DNA of 64,000 bases from Maribacter arenosus. Its GTDB lineage: Bacteria; Bacteroidota; Bacteroidia; Flavobacteriales; Flavobacteriaceae. The notes under the pieces were generated by a model. That model was not told the DNA's origin and made no database searches. It saw only the letters and a list, made by a program, of their open reading frames with translations. This document shows, piece after piece, positions 54,347 through 63,630 of this stretch. Location of the stretch: the NCBI RefSeq assembly GCF_014610845.1, contig NZ_JABTCG010000001.1, forward strand, positions 124,001 through 188,000. The letters are read 5' to 3'. How positions within the stretch are numbered: position 1 is the stretch's first letter; every line of letters starts with the position of its first letter. Position numbers and translations under genes: made by a program.

Positions 54347-55468
54347 ATGAAAAGGTTTTTATGGATCAGTTTGGTGGTTTTGGCTTTGGTTTCTTGTACT
54401 GATAAAGGAACTAAAATCCCCGTACATGCCTGGACGGGAGGTCCGGGTAATGCCACGGATCAGGAATTGACCGAAAAGTTCAAGGAATATAAGACAAAAG
54501 GGATCGATGTACTTATGTATAGTGGGGGCCATGATCCTGCAACGTATAAACGGGTAGGGGCCTTGGTAAAAGAAGCCGGTATGGAATTCCACACTTGGAT
54601 ACCCACTATGGTTCAAGGCGAAAATCCTAAGATAGCAAAAGACCTTTATGCTATTAATGGTAAGGGGGAGTCGGCCTTTGATAAACCGGCTTATGTAGAT
54701 CATTATAAGTTCTTGTGCCCAAACAAGCAAGGAACTTACGAGTTTCTAGCGGATCTCTATGGAAGTGTTGCCGAGGTAGAGGAAGTAGATGGCATCCATT
54801 TGGATTTTATACGTTTTCCCGATGTGATATTGGCCCGAGGTTTATGGGAGAAATACGGATTGGTCATGGATCGCGAATTCCCTGAATACGATTATTGTTA
54901 TTGTGATACATGTACTTCGGATTTTAAGGAAAAGACTGGAATAGATATCAAGGAGGTCGAAGACCCATCGCAGGTGCAGGAATGGAAACAATTTAGATAT
55001 GATGTGATTACCGATGTGGTAAATCGTTTGACGAAAGTGGTCCATGAAAAAGGGAAAGTTATCAATGCTGCCGTTTTTCCCGGACCAACCATTGCAAAAA
55101 AATTGGTACGACAAGAATGGAATAAATGGGATTTGGATGCCATCTATCCTATGAATTACAATGATTTTTATTTGGAAGGCGCAGATTGGTTGGCCGAAAT
55201 CACTCAAGAAGAAGTAGCTGCGGTCAATGGTTCAATACCCATTTTCAGTGGGCTGTTCATATGCCCAAACCCAGGTAACAAGACCAATGAAGGGGATCCG
55301 GAGAACCACGGATTACTCCCTTCTGAAATGGAAACGGCAATTCGGGGTTCCATGGAAAATGGGGCTACAGGTATCTGTTTATTTACACCGGAACGAATGA
55401 CCCCCGAACATTGGGAGGCTTTTGAAAAGGCCATTTATACCGATTATTCTAAAAAAGATAGTGATTAG
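54347..55468 (+). CDS. TIM-barrel putative glycosyl hydrolase lipoprotein (GHL10-like)
   Basis: A 373-residue exported lipoprotein (LVVLALVSCTD). The body reads like a TIM barrel related to GHL10/DUF187-type putative glycosyl hydrolases: KGIDVLMYSGGHDP, EFHTWIPTM, GIHLDFIRFPDV, YCYCDTCTSDFKEKTGID, LDAIYPMNYNDFYLEGADW and ENGATGICLFTPE. The Asp in HLDFIRFPD is a candidate catalytic residue. Substrate unknown. I start at ATG 54347, preceded by an AGG-like ribosome site; an upstream GTG start would bury the signal peptide. Confidence 0.78.
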   Translation: MKRFLWISLVVLALVSCTDKGTKIPVHAWTGGPGNATDQELTEKFKEYKTKGIDVLMYSGGHDPATYKRVGALVKEAGMEFHTWIPTMVQGENPKIAKDLYAINGKGESAFDKPAYVDHYKFLCPNKQGTYEFLADLYGSVAEVEEVDGIHLDFIRFPDVILARGLWEKYGLVMDREFPEYDYCYCDTCTSDFKEKTGIDIKEVEDPSQVQEWKQFRYDVITDVVNRLTKVVHEKGKVINAAVFPGPTIAKKLVRQEWNKWDLDAIYPMNYNDFYLEGADWLAEITQEEVAAVNGSIPIFSGLFICPNPGNKTNEGDPENHGLLPSEMETAIRGSMENGATGICLFTPERMTPEHWEAFEKAIYTDYSKKDSD

Positions 55469-55497
55469 TTGTTTGAGTTAGTTGAGTTAGCAAAGAA

Positions 55498-55523
55498 GGG
55501 GTCCTGTTTTAGGCCCCTTTTTT
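55498..55523 (+). terminator. Terminator after the lipoprotein gene
   Basis: GGGGTCCT pairs with AGGCCCC (one bulged T), followed by six T, 30 bp after the lipoprotein stop and before the convergent purL end. Confidence 0.7.
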
Positions 55524-55550
55524 AATGCTTTAAGGGGATAATTATTGGAC

Positions 55551-58500
55551 TTACCTATGTTTATCGACCCATTCCCGTGCATTTATAAAAGCCTCAACCC
55601 ATGGAGACACCCTGTCATCTCTATCCACAGGATAATGTGCCCAGTTCCAAGGAAAAATAGAACGCTCTATATGGGGCATGGTGACTAAATGACGTCCAGT
55701 CTTATCACATAACATGGCCGTATTGTAATCACTGCCATTGGGATTGGCAGGATATCCCTCATAACCATATTTGGCCACAATGTCATAACGTTCCTCAGCA
55801 TAAGGCAGATTGAATTTACCCTCCCCGTGGGATATCCAAACCCCTAAGGTGGTCCCGGCCAAAGTGGATAACATCACTGAATTGTTCTCCTGAATTTTTA
55901 CCGATGTGAAACTACTTTCGTGTTTGTGGGAATCGTTATGTAGCATTCTGCCATGTTGTTCATGATCAGGATTGATCAAATCCAGTTCCATAAATAATTG
56001 ACAGCCGTTACAAATACCAACGGATAAGGTGTCCCGGCGGGCAAAGAAATTCTTTAAGGCCGAATTGGCTTTTTCATTGTATTTAAAAGCACCGGCCCAT
56101 CCTTTGGCACTACCCAATACATCGGAGTTCGAGAATCCACCGACCGCACCGATAAACTGAATGTCTTCCAATGTTTCGCGACCTGAAATAAGATCGGTCA
56201 TATGTACATCCTTTACATCAAAACCCGCCAAGTACATGGCATTGGCCATTTCCCGTTCCGAATTGCTTCCTTTTTCCCTAAGGATGGCCGCTTTGGGTCT
56301 AGACTGCGCTCGATTAGGTAATTGTCCTGAGAACGATTTTGGAAAAATATACTGTAGAGGTTGGTTCTTATAATTCGAGTATCGGGTTTCGGCTAGATTT
56401 TTGGCGGTCTGTTTTTTATCCAATAGATAAGAAGTCTTAAACCAAATGTCACGCAATGAACTTATATTCAACCCCAATTCCATTCCACCATTTTTGACGA
56501 TCAACTTGGATTCGGAGGTAACAGTTCCTATTTTGACAACTTCAATATTTTCCGCTTTGAACAAGTCAATTACCGTTTCATCCTTGACCTGAAAAACGAT
56601 GCCGGCATTTTCGGCAAATAAAAGTTTAATACTATCTTCTTCACCGAGGACCGATACATCTAAATTTGCACCTAAGTTCACATCGGCAAAGCACATTTCC
56701 AACAAAGTGGTAATCAAACCTCCAGAGGCGACATCATGTCCTGCCAGTATTTGACCATTTCGGATGGCCTTCTGCATGGTATTGAAAACCGTCTTCACAT
56801 ACGCGGCATCTACTATCGATGGGGCTTCATTCCCGATTGTATTAAGAATTTGAACAAATGAAGAACCTCCTAATTTGTAATTGTCCTTTGATAAATTGAT
56901 GTAATAAATGGCTCCTCCATCTTTTTGAAGAACAGGTTCTATCACTTTGGTGATATCATCACAATGACCCGCAGCAGAGATGATTACGGTTCCTGGGGAT
57001 ATGACATCACCATCCTTATATTTCTGTTTCATTGAGAGGGAGTCCTTCCCCGTGGGCACATTAATGCCCAGGGCTATCGAAAAGTCTGAAACTGCCTGTA
57101 CGGCATCGTATAATCTGGCATCCTCACCCTCGTTCTTGCAAGGCCACATCCAGTTGGCGGACAAGGAAACCGATTTTAGTCCCTCTTTAAGTGGCGCCCA
57201 TATAAGATTGGTCAAAGCCTCGGTAATGCTATTTCTACTACCGGCCTTCGGGTCGATCAATCCCGATATAGGGGAGTGCCCAATGGAAGTGGCAATGCCT
57301 TCCTTTCCTTTATAATCCATGGCCATGACCCCACAGTTGTTCAAAGGTAGTTGCAGTGGACCAACGCATTGCTGCTTGGCCACCCGACCACCAACACATC
57401 GGTCTACCTTATTGGTCAGCCAATCTTTGCAGGCTACTGCCTCTAACTGAAGTACCTGGTCCAGATACTCATGAAAATGCGCTAGTGTGTATTTGGGATT
57501 TTTGTATTTTCTTTCGATGGTAATGTCGTTCATAATCGTTTTTGGGGAGCTTCCGAACATATCTTCCAAATCCAGATCCATGGGTTTATCCCCTTTGGAT
57601 TTCGATTCGAAAGTGAACCTTTGGTCTCCCGTAACCTCACCGACTTCATACATGGGTGAACGCTCCCGGTCTGCAATGCGGTGTAAGAGGTCAACATCCT
57701 TTTTACCAATGACCAATCCCATGCGTTCTTGGGATTCATTACCGATGATTTCCTTTGCGGACAAGGTGGGATCGCCAATTGGTAACTTATCCAAATCAAT
57801 TTTCCCCCCTGTATCCTCGACCAGCTCGGATAAACAGTTTAAATGTCCACCTGCCCCATGGTCATGGATGGAAACTATGGGATTTTCCTCATTCTCGACC
57901 ATCCCACGGATGGCATTGGCAGCTCTTTTCTGCATTTCAGGGTTAGAACGTTGTACGGCATTCAATTCAATGGCCGAGCTGAATTCCCCGGTATCTGCGC
58001 TCGAAACGGCTGCACCTCCCATACCAATTCGATAGTTGTCACCCCCAAGGATTACGATTTTATCCCCTGTATTCGGAGTGTCTTTCAATGCTTGATCGGC
58101 CTTGCCATATCCGATACCACCAGCTTGCATAATGACTTTATCATAACCTAACCGGCGAGCATTTTCAGAGTGTTCAAAGGTTAGTAAAGATCCTACGATC
58201 AAAGGTTGCCCAAATTTGTTGCCAAAATCCGATGCACCATTGGATGCTTTTATAAGAATATCCATAGGAGTTTGGTACAGCCACTCACGTTCTGGCATGG
58301 CATTTTCCCAAGGACGGTTTTCCTCTAATCTCGAATACGAGGTCATATAAACCGCTGTTCCAGCTAATGGGAGGGAGCCTTTGCCTCCAGCCAAGCGGTC
58401 GCGGATTTCACCCCCCGAACCTGTTGCGGCCCCATTAAAGGGTTCTACAGTTGTGGGAAAATTATGGGTCTCTGCCTTTAATGAGATGACGGATTCAAAT

Positions 58501-59210
58501 TCTTTTTCCTGATAAAAGTCGGGCTTATCAGCTCTCTTGGGAGCAAATTGCACCACCGAGGGCCCTTTAATAAAAGCGACATTATCCTTATAGGCCGAAA
58601 CAATATCATTTGGATTTTCTTGGGATGTTTTCTTGATAAGTTTAAAGAGGGAGCTTGGTTTTTCAACGTCATCAATAACAAAGGTACCATTGAATATTTT
58701 ATGGCGGCAATGCTCTGAATTCACCTGGCTGAATCCGAACACTTCAGAATCGGTCAATTTACGCCCTATTTTGTGGGATAGGGTATTTAAATAGTCAACC
58801 TCTTCCTCACTTAATGATAATCCCTCCTGCATATTATAAGCCGCGATATCCGCCACCTCCATAATTGATTCAGGTACCACATCGATCTTGAAAATATCCT
58901 GTGTCAATCCATTGAATTTTTGGGATAACATAGGGTCGAACGATGTGAAATCGGCACTGACGCTACTGAACTCCTCAATTCGGAAGATACCTCGAACACC
59001 CATATTCTGTGTTATTTCGGTAGCATTGGTACTCCAAGGGGTTATCATGGCCGCCCGTGGACCAACAAAAAAGGCGTCGATAGACGCCCTATTTATCTTA
59101 GGTTGGTTGCCAAATAACCAAATGAGTTTATTTATATCTTCCTGAGTAAGCTCTTGTTGTGTTTGTACGGCAAAAACTTTTGTTGTGATATCCCCGAAAA
59201 AGTGAATCAT
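55551..59210 (-). CDS. purL: Phosphoribosylformylglycinamidine synthase
   Basis: A 1219-residue large-type FGAR amidotransferase (purine biosynthesis step 4), which converts FGAR to FGAM using glutamine and ATP. N-terminal domain, then FGAMS modules (SVISLKAETHNFPTTVEPFNGAATGSGGEIRDRLAGG, GGDNYRIGMGGAAVSS, PISGLIDPKAGSRNSITEALTNL), and a C-terminal glutaminase with Cys in GICNGCQLFMELDL (about residue 1068) and His/Glu in HGEGKFNLPYAE and HIERSIFPWNW. Full-length single-chain form, as in Proteobacteria and Bacteroidota. Confidence 0.97.
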   Translation of the reverse strand: MIHFFGDITTKVFAVQTQQELTQEDINKLIWLFGNQPKINRASIDAFFVGPRAAMITPWSTNATEITQNMGVRGIFRIEEFSSVSADFTSFDPMLSQKFNGLTQDIFKIDVVPESIMEVADIAAYNMQEGLSLSEEEVDYLNTLSHKIGRKLTDSEVFGFSQVNSEHCRHKIFNGTFVIDDVEKPSSLFKLIKKTSQENPNDIVSAYKDNVAFIKGPSVVQFAPKRADKPDFYQEKEFESVISLKAETHNFPTTVEPFNGAATGSGGEIRDRLAGGKGSLPLAGTAVYMTSYSRLEENRPWENAMPEREWLYQTPMDILIKASNGASDFGNKFGQPLIVGSLLTFEHSENARRLGYDKVIMQAGGIGYGKADQALKDTPNTGDKIVILGGDNYRIGMGGAAVSSADTGEFSSAIELNAVQRSNPEMQKRAANAIRGMVENEENPIVSIHDHGAGGHLNCLSELVEDTGGKIDLDKLPIGDPTLSAKEIIGNESQERMGLVIGKKDVDLLHRIADRERSPMYEVGEVTGDQRFTFESKSKGDKPMDLDLEDMFGSSPKTIMNDITIERKYKNPKYTLAHFHEYLDQVLQLEAVACKDWLTNKVDRCVGGRVAKQQCVGPLQLPLNNCGVMAMDYKGKEGIATSIGHSPISGLIDPKAGSRNSITEALTNLIWAPLKEGLKSVSLSANWMWPCKNEGEDARLYDAVQAVSDFSIALGINVPTGKDSLSMKQKYKDGDVISPGTVIISAAGHCDDITKVIEPVLQKDGGAIYYINLSKDNYKLGGSSFVQILNTIGNEAPSIVDAAYVKTVFNTMQKAIRNGQILAGHDVASGGLITTLLEMCFADVNLGANLDVSVLGEEDSIKLLFAENAGIVFQVKDETVIDLFKAENIEVVKIGTVTSESKLIVKNGGMELGLNISSLRDIWFKTSYLLDKKQTAKNLAETRYSNYKNQPLQYIFPKSFSGQLPNRAQSRPKAAILREKGSNSEREMANAMYLAGFDVKDVHMTDLISGRETLEDIQFIGAVGGFSNSDVLGSAKGWAGAFKYNEKANSALKNFFARRDTLSVGICNGCQLFMELDLINPDHEQHGRMLHNDSHKHESSFTSVKIQENNSVMLSTLAGTTLGVWISHGEGKFNLPYAEERYDIVAKYGYEGYPANPNGSDYNTAMLCDKTGRHLVTMPHIERSIFPWNWAHYPVDRDDRVSPWVEAFINAREWVDKHR

Positions 59211-59309
59211 GGATCTTGTAAAGTGTTAAGTTTAAGAAAGCTCAAATTTACATCTTTTTAGGCTATAAAAGCAGATGAAAAGTTAACAGTTATCCATGGT
59301 AATTGTTGA

Positions 59310-60521
59310 TTACTTTCTTTCTAGTAATGCTAAATAGAATCCATCGTACCCGCTTTTTGAAGCATAGATTTTATGTTCCTTGGCCAAGGAAAAATCCGAA
59401 CCTTCCGCTGAATCCAAGAACGATTTTACCTGATCGGTGTTTTCTTGTGGCAGTATTGAACAGGTGGCATATACCATTTTCCCACCGGGTTTCACCATTT
59501 GGCTATAACTTCGTAGGATTTCTTGTTGGGTTTTGGTGATTTTTATTAAAAAGTCGGGCTGTAATTTCCATTTGGCATCTGGGTTTCTTCTCAATACGCC
59601 TAGACCGGTACAAGGGGCATCAATGAGTACCCGGTCTGCCGTGCCATGTAGTTTTTTGATCACCTTGGTCGAATTAATATGCCTTGGTTCAATATTATGC
59701 GCCCCATTTCTTCGTGCCCTACGTTTTAGCTCTTTAAGCTTGTTCTCATAGATATCCAAAGCTATAAGTTGCCCTTTGTTTTGCATCAGGGCCGCTAGGT
59801 GTAAAGTTTTACCCCCTGCACCGGCACAAGCATCTACCACTCGATGACCCGGTTGGGCATCTAAAAATTCCGCTACTAATTGGGATGAGGCATCCTGGAC
59901 CTCAAAATACCCATCTTTAAAGGCTTGGGTAACAAAAACGTTGGCTCGTTCTGCCAGTTGTAAGGCATTTGGATACCCTTTTATGGGCTCTGCCACAATG
60001 CCATCATCCAATAAGACCCGTCTTAAATTTTCTTTGGTCGTTTTTAAGGTATTGACCCTTAGTATAACTTGGGCTTGTTCGTTTAGGGCTGCGATCTCCT
60101 TGGTCCATAAATTATCACCCAATGCTTTTTCACAAAGTTCATCCAACCAATCGGGGACAGACTCGCGGTATTTTCTTATTTTCGAAAGTTCATCGAACTT
60201 TCCTTTTATCCTTCTTGCGGGTACGGGCTCCAATTGTTTCCAATCGGGTAGGTCGATTCCTCGTAATACCGCCCAAACGGCGAACATCCTAAATAGATTT
60301 GCACGACTATAAGGTGCCTTAACTTCGGCAATCTCAGAATACAGACGTTTCCAACGGACCATATCATAGGTCGTTTCGGCGATAAATCCACGATCTCGTG
60401 CCCCCCATCGTTTATCCCTTTTCAATGTTTTTTCAACCACCTTATCAGCATATTCCCCATCATTGAAGATACTACCCAGGGCATCGACCACTGCAAAAAC
60501 TAAATTCCTATGAAGCTTCAT
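59310..60521 (-). CDS. RsmB/NOP family RNA (cytosine-5) methyltransferase
   Basis: A 403-residue SAM-dependent enzyme. N-terminal NusB-like region (KWGARDRGFIAETTYDMVRWKRLYSEI), then the Rossmann methyltransferase core: VVDACAGAGGKTLHLAALM, first catalytic Cys in IDAPCTGLGVLRRNPD, and the second in YATCSILPQENT. It probably makes m5C in rRNA. I start at the ATG at 60521; the frame runs 50 codons further upstream, into the divergent lipoprotein gene, but that part is not like the family. Confidence 0.93.
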   Translation of the reverse strand: MKLHRNLVFAVVDALGSIFNDGEYADKVVEKTLKRDKRWGARDRGFIAETTYDMVRWKRLYSEIAEVKAPYSRANLFRMFAVWAVLRGIDLPDWKQLEPVPARRIKGKFDELSKIRKYRESVPDWLDELCEKALGDNLWTKEIAALNEQAQVILRVNTLKTTKENLRRVLLDDGIVAEPIKGYPNALQLAERANVFVTQAFKDGYFEVQDASSQLVAEFLDAQPGHRVVDACAGAGGKTLHLAALMQNKGQLIALDIYENKLKELKRRARRNGAHNIEPRHINSTKVIKKLHGTADRVLIDAPCTGLGVLRRNPDAKWKLQPDFLIKITKTQQEILRSYSQMVKPGGKMVYATCSILPQENTDQVKSFLDSAEGSDFSLAKEHKIYASKSGYDGFYLALLERK

Positions 60522-60591
60522 AACTAAAAATAAGGCTGCAAAGGTATCGTTTTGCATGCTATTCTGCCTATTTTTGGCAAAAATTATTCCC

Positions 60592-61617
60592 ATGCGAAAT
60601 TGCTTGTATCTACTTATTCCATTTATGGTTATCGGATGTAATAGCGAAAAAAAAATCAAGCCCTTTACCACGGTTCATATTGAGACTATCTTTGAGGATT
60701 CCCTTAGCTTCCGAGCCATTGAAATTATGGATAAAAGCTTGGCCTTTGCTGCCAATAAAGGATCGTTTGGGAGTATTGATTTAGGCACGAAACAGGTTCG
60801 TACCAACCGATTAAAACAAGATTCCATATGGCCAGAATTTAGGGCAGTGGCCCATACGGCAACTGACTTTTTCATGCTCTCGATTGCAAGTCCGGCCCTG
60901 TTGTACAAAACAGGTAATAACGGTATGGAATTGGTCTACCGGGAAGAAGGCCAAGATGTTTTTTATGATGCCATGACTTTTTGGAATGATAAGGAAGGCA
61001 TTGCTGTGGGTGACGCTGTGAATGGCTGCTTGTCAGTAATCATCACTAGGGATGGGGGCCATAGCTGGAAGAAGGTTCCTTGTGCGGATTTGCCTAAAGT
61101 GTCTAAAGGCGAAGGGGCTTTTGCCGCCAGTAACACCAATATCAAAACCATTGGGACCAATGCTTGGATCGCGACAACCAGTAGTACAATCTATTTTTCC
61201 GCAGACAAGGGTAAGACGTGGGAGCTTTTCACGACTCCCATTGTGAACGCAAAGTCCACCCAGGGTATCTATTCTATTGATTTTTATGACGAAAATTTGG
61301 GAATCGTTATAGGTGGTGATTATACCAATCCAAGCGATAACAAAGCCAATAAGGCCATATCCCGGGATGGGGGTAAATCATGGAAATTAATTGCCGATGG
61401 TCAAGAACCGGATTATAAGAGTTGTGTGCAGTTTGTACCTAATTCCTTAGGAAATGGAATAGTGGCTGTAAGTATTACTGGTATTTCATATTCTAGCGAT
61501 TTGGGAAAAAGTTGGTCAAAATTGTCCGCTGAACCTTTCTACACATTGCGCTTTGATAATGATAGCATCGCTTATGCTGCCGGTAAAAACAGAATTGCCA
61601 AGTTGACTTTTAAATGA
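60592..61617 (+). CDS. Ycf48-like beta-propeller lipoprotein
   Basis: A 341-residue exported protein. Signal peptide LYLLIPFMVIGCNSE with lipobox. The body is a propeller of repeats shared with Ycf48 and sialidase-like proteins: TRDGGHSWKKVPC, SADKGKTWELFTTP, SRDGGKSWKLIADG, SSDLGKSWSKLSA (Asp-box type SxDxGxxW). In Flavobacteriia such proteins are often annotated as oxidoreductase or sialidase, with no enzyme activity shown. It is divergent from the RsmB-type gene and followed by a hairpin. Confidence 0.82.
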   Translation: MRNCLYLLIPFMVIGCNSEKKIKPFTTVHIETIFEDSLSFRAIEIMDKSLAFAANKGSFGSIDLGTKQVRTNRLKQDSIWPEFRAVAHTATDFFMLSIASPALLYKTGNNGMELVYREEGQDVFYDAMTFWNDKEGIAVGDAVNGCLSVIITRDGGHSWKKVPCADLPKVSKGEGAFAASNTNIKTIGTNAWIATTSSTIYFSADKGKTWELFTTPIVNAKSTQGIYSIDFYDENLGIVIGGDYTNPSDNKANKAISRDGGKSWKLIADGQEPDYKSCVQFVPNSLGNGIVAVSITGISYSSDLGKSWSKLSAEPFYTLRFDNDSIAYAAGKNRIAKLTFK

Positions 61618-61623
61618 AATGAA

Positions 61624-61649
61624 GGCTATCTAAGATTTATTAGATAGCC
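61624..61649. terminator. Hairpin between Ycf48-like and DUF6515 genes
   Basis: GGCTATCTAA, six bases, TTAGATAGCC: perfect 10-bp stem just after one gene and before the convergent next one. There is no long T-run, so it is weak as an intrinsic terminator. Confidence 0.6.
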
Positions 61650-61667
61650 GTCTTTCAAACAAACCAG

Positions 61668-62018
61668 CTAGATGTTGACAATTATATACCCGCCTCTTCT
61701 CTTCTGATACCAAATACCTTTGTATTTATAAAGTTTACGCCCGTTGACACGAACAACCTTATATCCTCTTGGAAGATGTTTTACTACACCACCGATAGGG
61801 GCGGCACAAACTACATATTTTTTGCCTTGTGCCCTATACCAAACCCCTTTCGCAAAATGAAACCTAGTGCCGTTGTGAATTACAACTTTGGGTTTGTGAA
61901 CTGTGGTTACCACTGTTCCATGCTGGGGATAAACCTTGACAACTTTTCTTTGGGCGTTCGCTGAAACCAGAGCTCCAAAAAACACCATTACCAACAAGAT
62001 GATTTTAAAATTTTTCAT
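61668..62018 (-). CDS. DUF6515 family secreted protein
   Basis: A 116-residue exported protein. Signal peptide IILLVMVFFGALVSANAQ. The basic body is rich in Val, Lys, Arg and Tyr: KGVWYRAQGKKYVVCAAPIGG, VVKHLPRGYKVVRVNGRKLYKYKGIWYQ. This matches DUF6515, a small family of unknown function found in Bacteroidota, with two short repeats of the GVWY/GIWY type. Convergent with the Ycf48-like gene. Confidence 0.8.
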   Translation of the reverse strand: MKNFKIILLVMVFFGALVSANAQRKVVKVYPQHGTVVTTVHKPKVVIHNGTRFHFAKGVWYRAQGKKYVVCAAPIGGVVKHLPRGYKVVRVNGRKLYKYKGIWYQKRRGGYIIVNI

Positions 62019-62081
62019 AGCTAAATAATTTTGGGCCTTAAAAAGAATAGCCCGGGTTATATCCTTTTGACTTGATTTTTC

Positions 62082-62155
62082 GGCGATGGTTTAATCTAAT
62101 AGAAATGGCTTATTAAAATGAACACTTTATTTTTTGTGTTTATTCAACCATCGCC
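62082..62155. other. Long imperfect hairpin in intergenic region
   Basis: GGCGATGGTT (62082-62091) and AACCATCGCC (62146-62155) are perfect 10-bp arms; inside, AATGAACAC (62117-62125) pairs with GTGTTTATT (62136-62144) with one G-U. The region 62019-62439 has no gene. The element could be a structured RNA, a phage/mobile remnant or a decayed terminator. Confidence 0.45.
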
Positions 62156-62392
62156 CCCATTATGTTATGATCGATCATTAATTCATGAAATCTAAGTCAT
62201 ATATCGACTTTCTTACTTTTGAATTTGTCTCTGGCCAATTGCATACCAATTAACTTTTTGCCGAAAACCAGTTTGTTGCGATGATTGTTTTTATGGAAGA
62301 TATTTTGAATTTGGGAGTATTAAGGATAAATCATTGTTGAAAATTATACAATAAGTGGGATTAAGGATGGCAGCAATACCAATGATGCATGT

Positions 62393-62400
62393 TATATTTG
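62393..62400 (+). promoter_or_regulatory. Candidate -7 box of the epimerase-transporter operon
   Basis: TATATTTG matches the -7 consensus and lies 40 bp before the epimerase start. No TTG at the usual -33 position. Confidence 0.4.
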
Positions 62401-62439
62401 TTTAAATATGTTAAACGACCCTTATCAAACCAATAAATT

Positions 62440-63621
62440 ATGAACTGTCTAAAACGCAGTACCTTGCCTTTATTTATCATTTGTATGGCCATTCCTCTCC
62501 TGCATTGTAAAGAAGTAACTAAAAAAGAAAAATTGACTGAACCCATGGAAAATGAATCAAAAATCACCATTAAAAAAAATAACTATGGAACGACTACTGA
62601 TGGTACTCTAGTTGACCTTTTTACAATGAGGAACAACCATGGTATGAAAGTCGATATCATCACTTATGGGGGTCGGATCACCAAATTATCCGTTCCGGAC
62701 AAAAACGGAAAATCGAGCAATGTTGTTTTAGGCTTCGACAATTTAGGGCAATATGAAAAGGATAATCCATATTTTGGGGCGTTGGTCGGGCGGTATGGGA
62801 ATAGAATTGCAAATGCCAAGTTTTCATTGAATGGCACTGAATATGGTCTTGCCGCTAACAATGGGCCAAATAATTTACATGGAGGTATTAAAGGGTTCGA
62901 TAAAGTGGTTTGGAATGTAGAGGAGGTAAAGGAAGGGAATACCGCTTTATTAAAGCTAAGCTATTTAAGCAAGGATATGGAAGAAGGTTTTCCTGGGAAC
63001 CTTATCACCCATGTAACGTATACGCTAACCGATGACAATACCTTGCAAGTACAATACGAAGCCACCACCGATAAACCAACCATCGTGAATCTTACACAGC
63101 ATTCCTATTTCAATCTAACGGGTGATTTCTCTAAAACCATATTGGACCATGAACTTACCATGAAGGCAAACCACTTGGTTCCTGTGAATGATAAGCTGAT
63201 CCCGACCGGCGATTTTATTGACGTCGCTGGGACTCCATTTGATTTTAGATCAGCAAAAGTGATAGGGCAAGAAATTGATGCCGATAATGCGCAAATCAAA
63301 AAAGGGGGCGGATATGATCATTGTTGGGTATTGAACGATCAAAATTCGGGTCTAAGAATAGTGGCAACTTTATATGATTTCAATTCTGGAAGAATAATGG
63401 AAGTTGCCACAACTGAACCCGGTATTCAATTTTATACCGGAAATTTCTTGGATGGAACACTCCCTATCCCTGGAGGGGGAACGTACGCCAAAAGAAGTGG
63501 ACTTTGTTTAGAGACGCAGCATTATCCTGATACTCCAAACCAGCCCAACTTTCCATCAGTTACATTAAATCCAGGAGAAAAATATTTCACAACGACTTCA
63601 TTCACCTTTACCACCAAATAA
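62440..63621 (+). CDS. Aldose 1-epimerase (galactose mutarotase) lipoprotein
   Basis: A 393-residue exported protein: signal peptide with lipobox-like IPLLHC, a linker, then the epimerase core from about residue 42 with ITYGGRITKLSVPDKNG, NVVLGFDNLGQYE, YFGALVGRYGNRIANAKF, NNLHGGIKGFDKVVW, VNLTQHSYFNLTGD and TGNFLDGTL. Conserved His and Glu (HGG, LETQHYP) fit catalysis of alpha/beta anomer exchange. It is 9 bp before an SSS sugar transporter gene, so the pair should serve sugar uptake. Confidence 0.92.
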   Translation: MNCLKRSTLPLFIICMAIPLLHCKEVTKKEKLTEPMENESKITIKKNNYGTTTDGTLVDLFTMRNNHGMKVDIITYGGRITKLSVPDKNGKSSNVVLGFDNLGQYEKDNPYFGALVGRYGNRIANAKFSLNGTEYGLAANNGPNNLHGGIKGFDKVVWNVEEVKEGNTALLKLSYLSKDMEEGFPGNLITHVTYTLTDDNTLQVQYEATTDKPTIVNLTQHSYFNLTGDFSKTILDHELTMKANHLVPVNDKLIPTGDFIDVAGTPFDFRSAKVIGQEIDADNAQIKKGGGYDHCWVLNDQNSGLRIVATLYDFNSGRIMEVATTEPGIQFYTGNFLDGTLPIPGGGTYAKRSGLCLETQHYPDTPNQPNFPSVTLNPGEKYFTTTSFTFTTK

Positions 63622-63630
63622 ACCAATTTT

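Noticed and set aside
60522-60671. 50-residue extension of the RsmB-type methyltransferase
   Set aside because: It overlaps the start of the divergent lipoprotein gene and has no family similarity.
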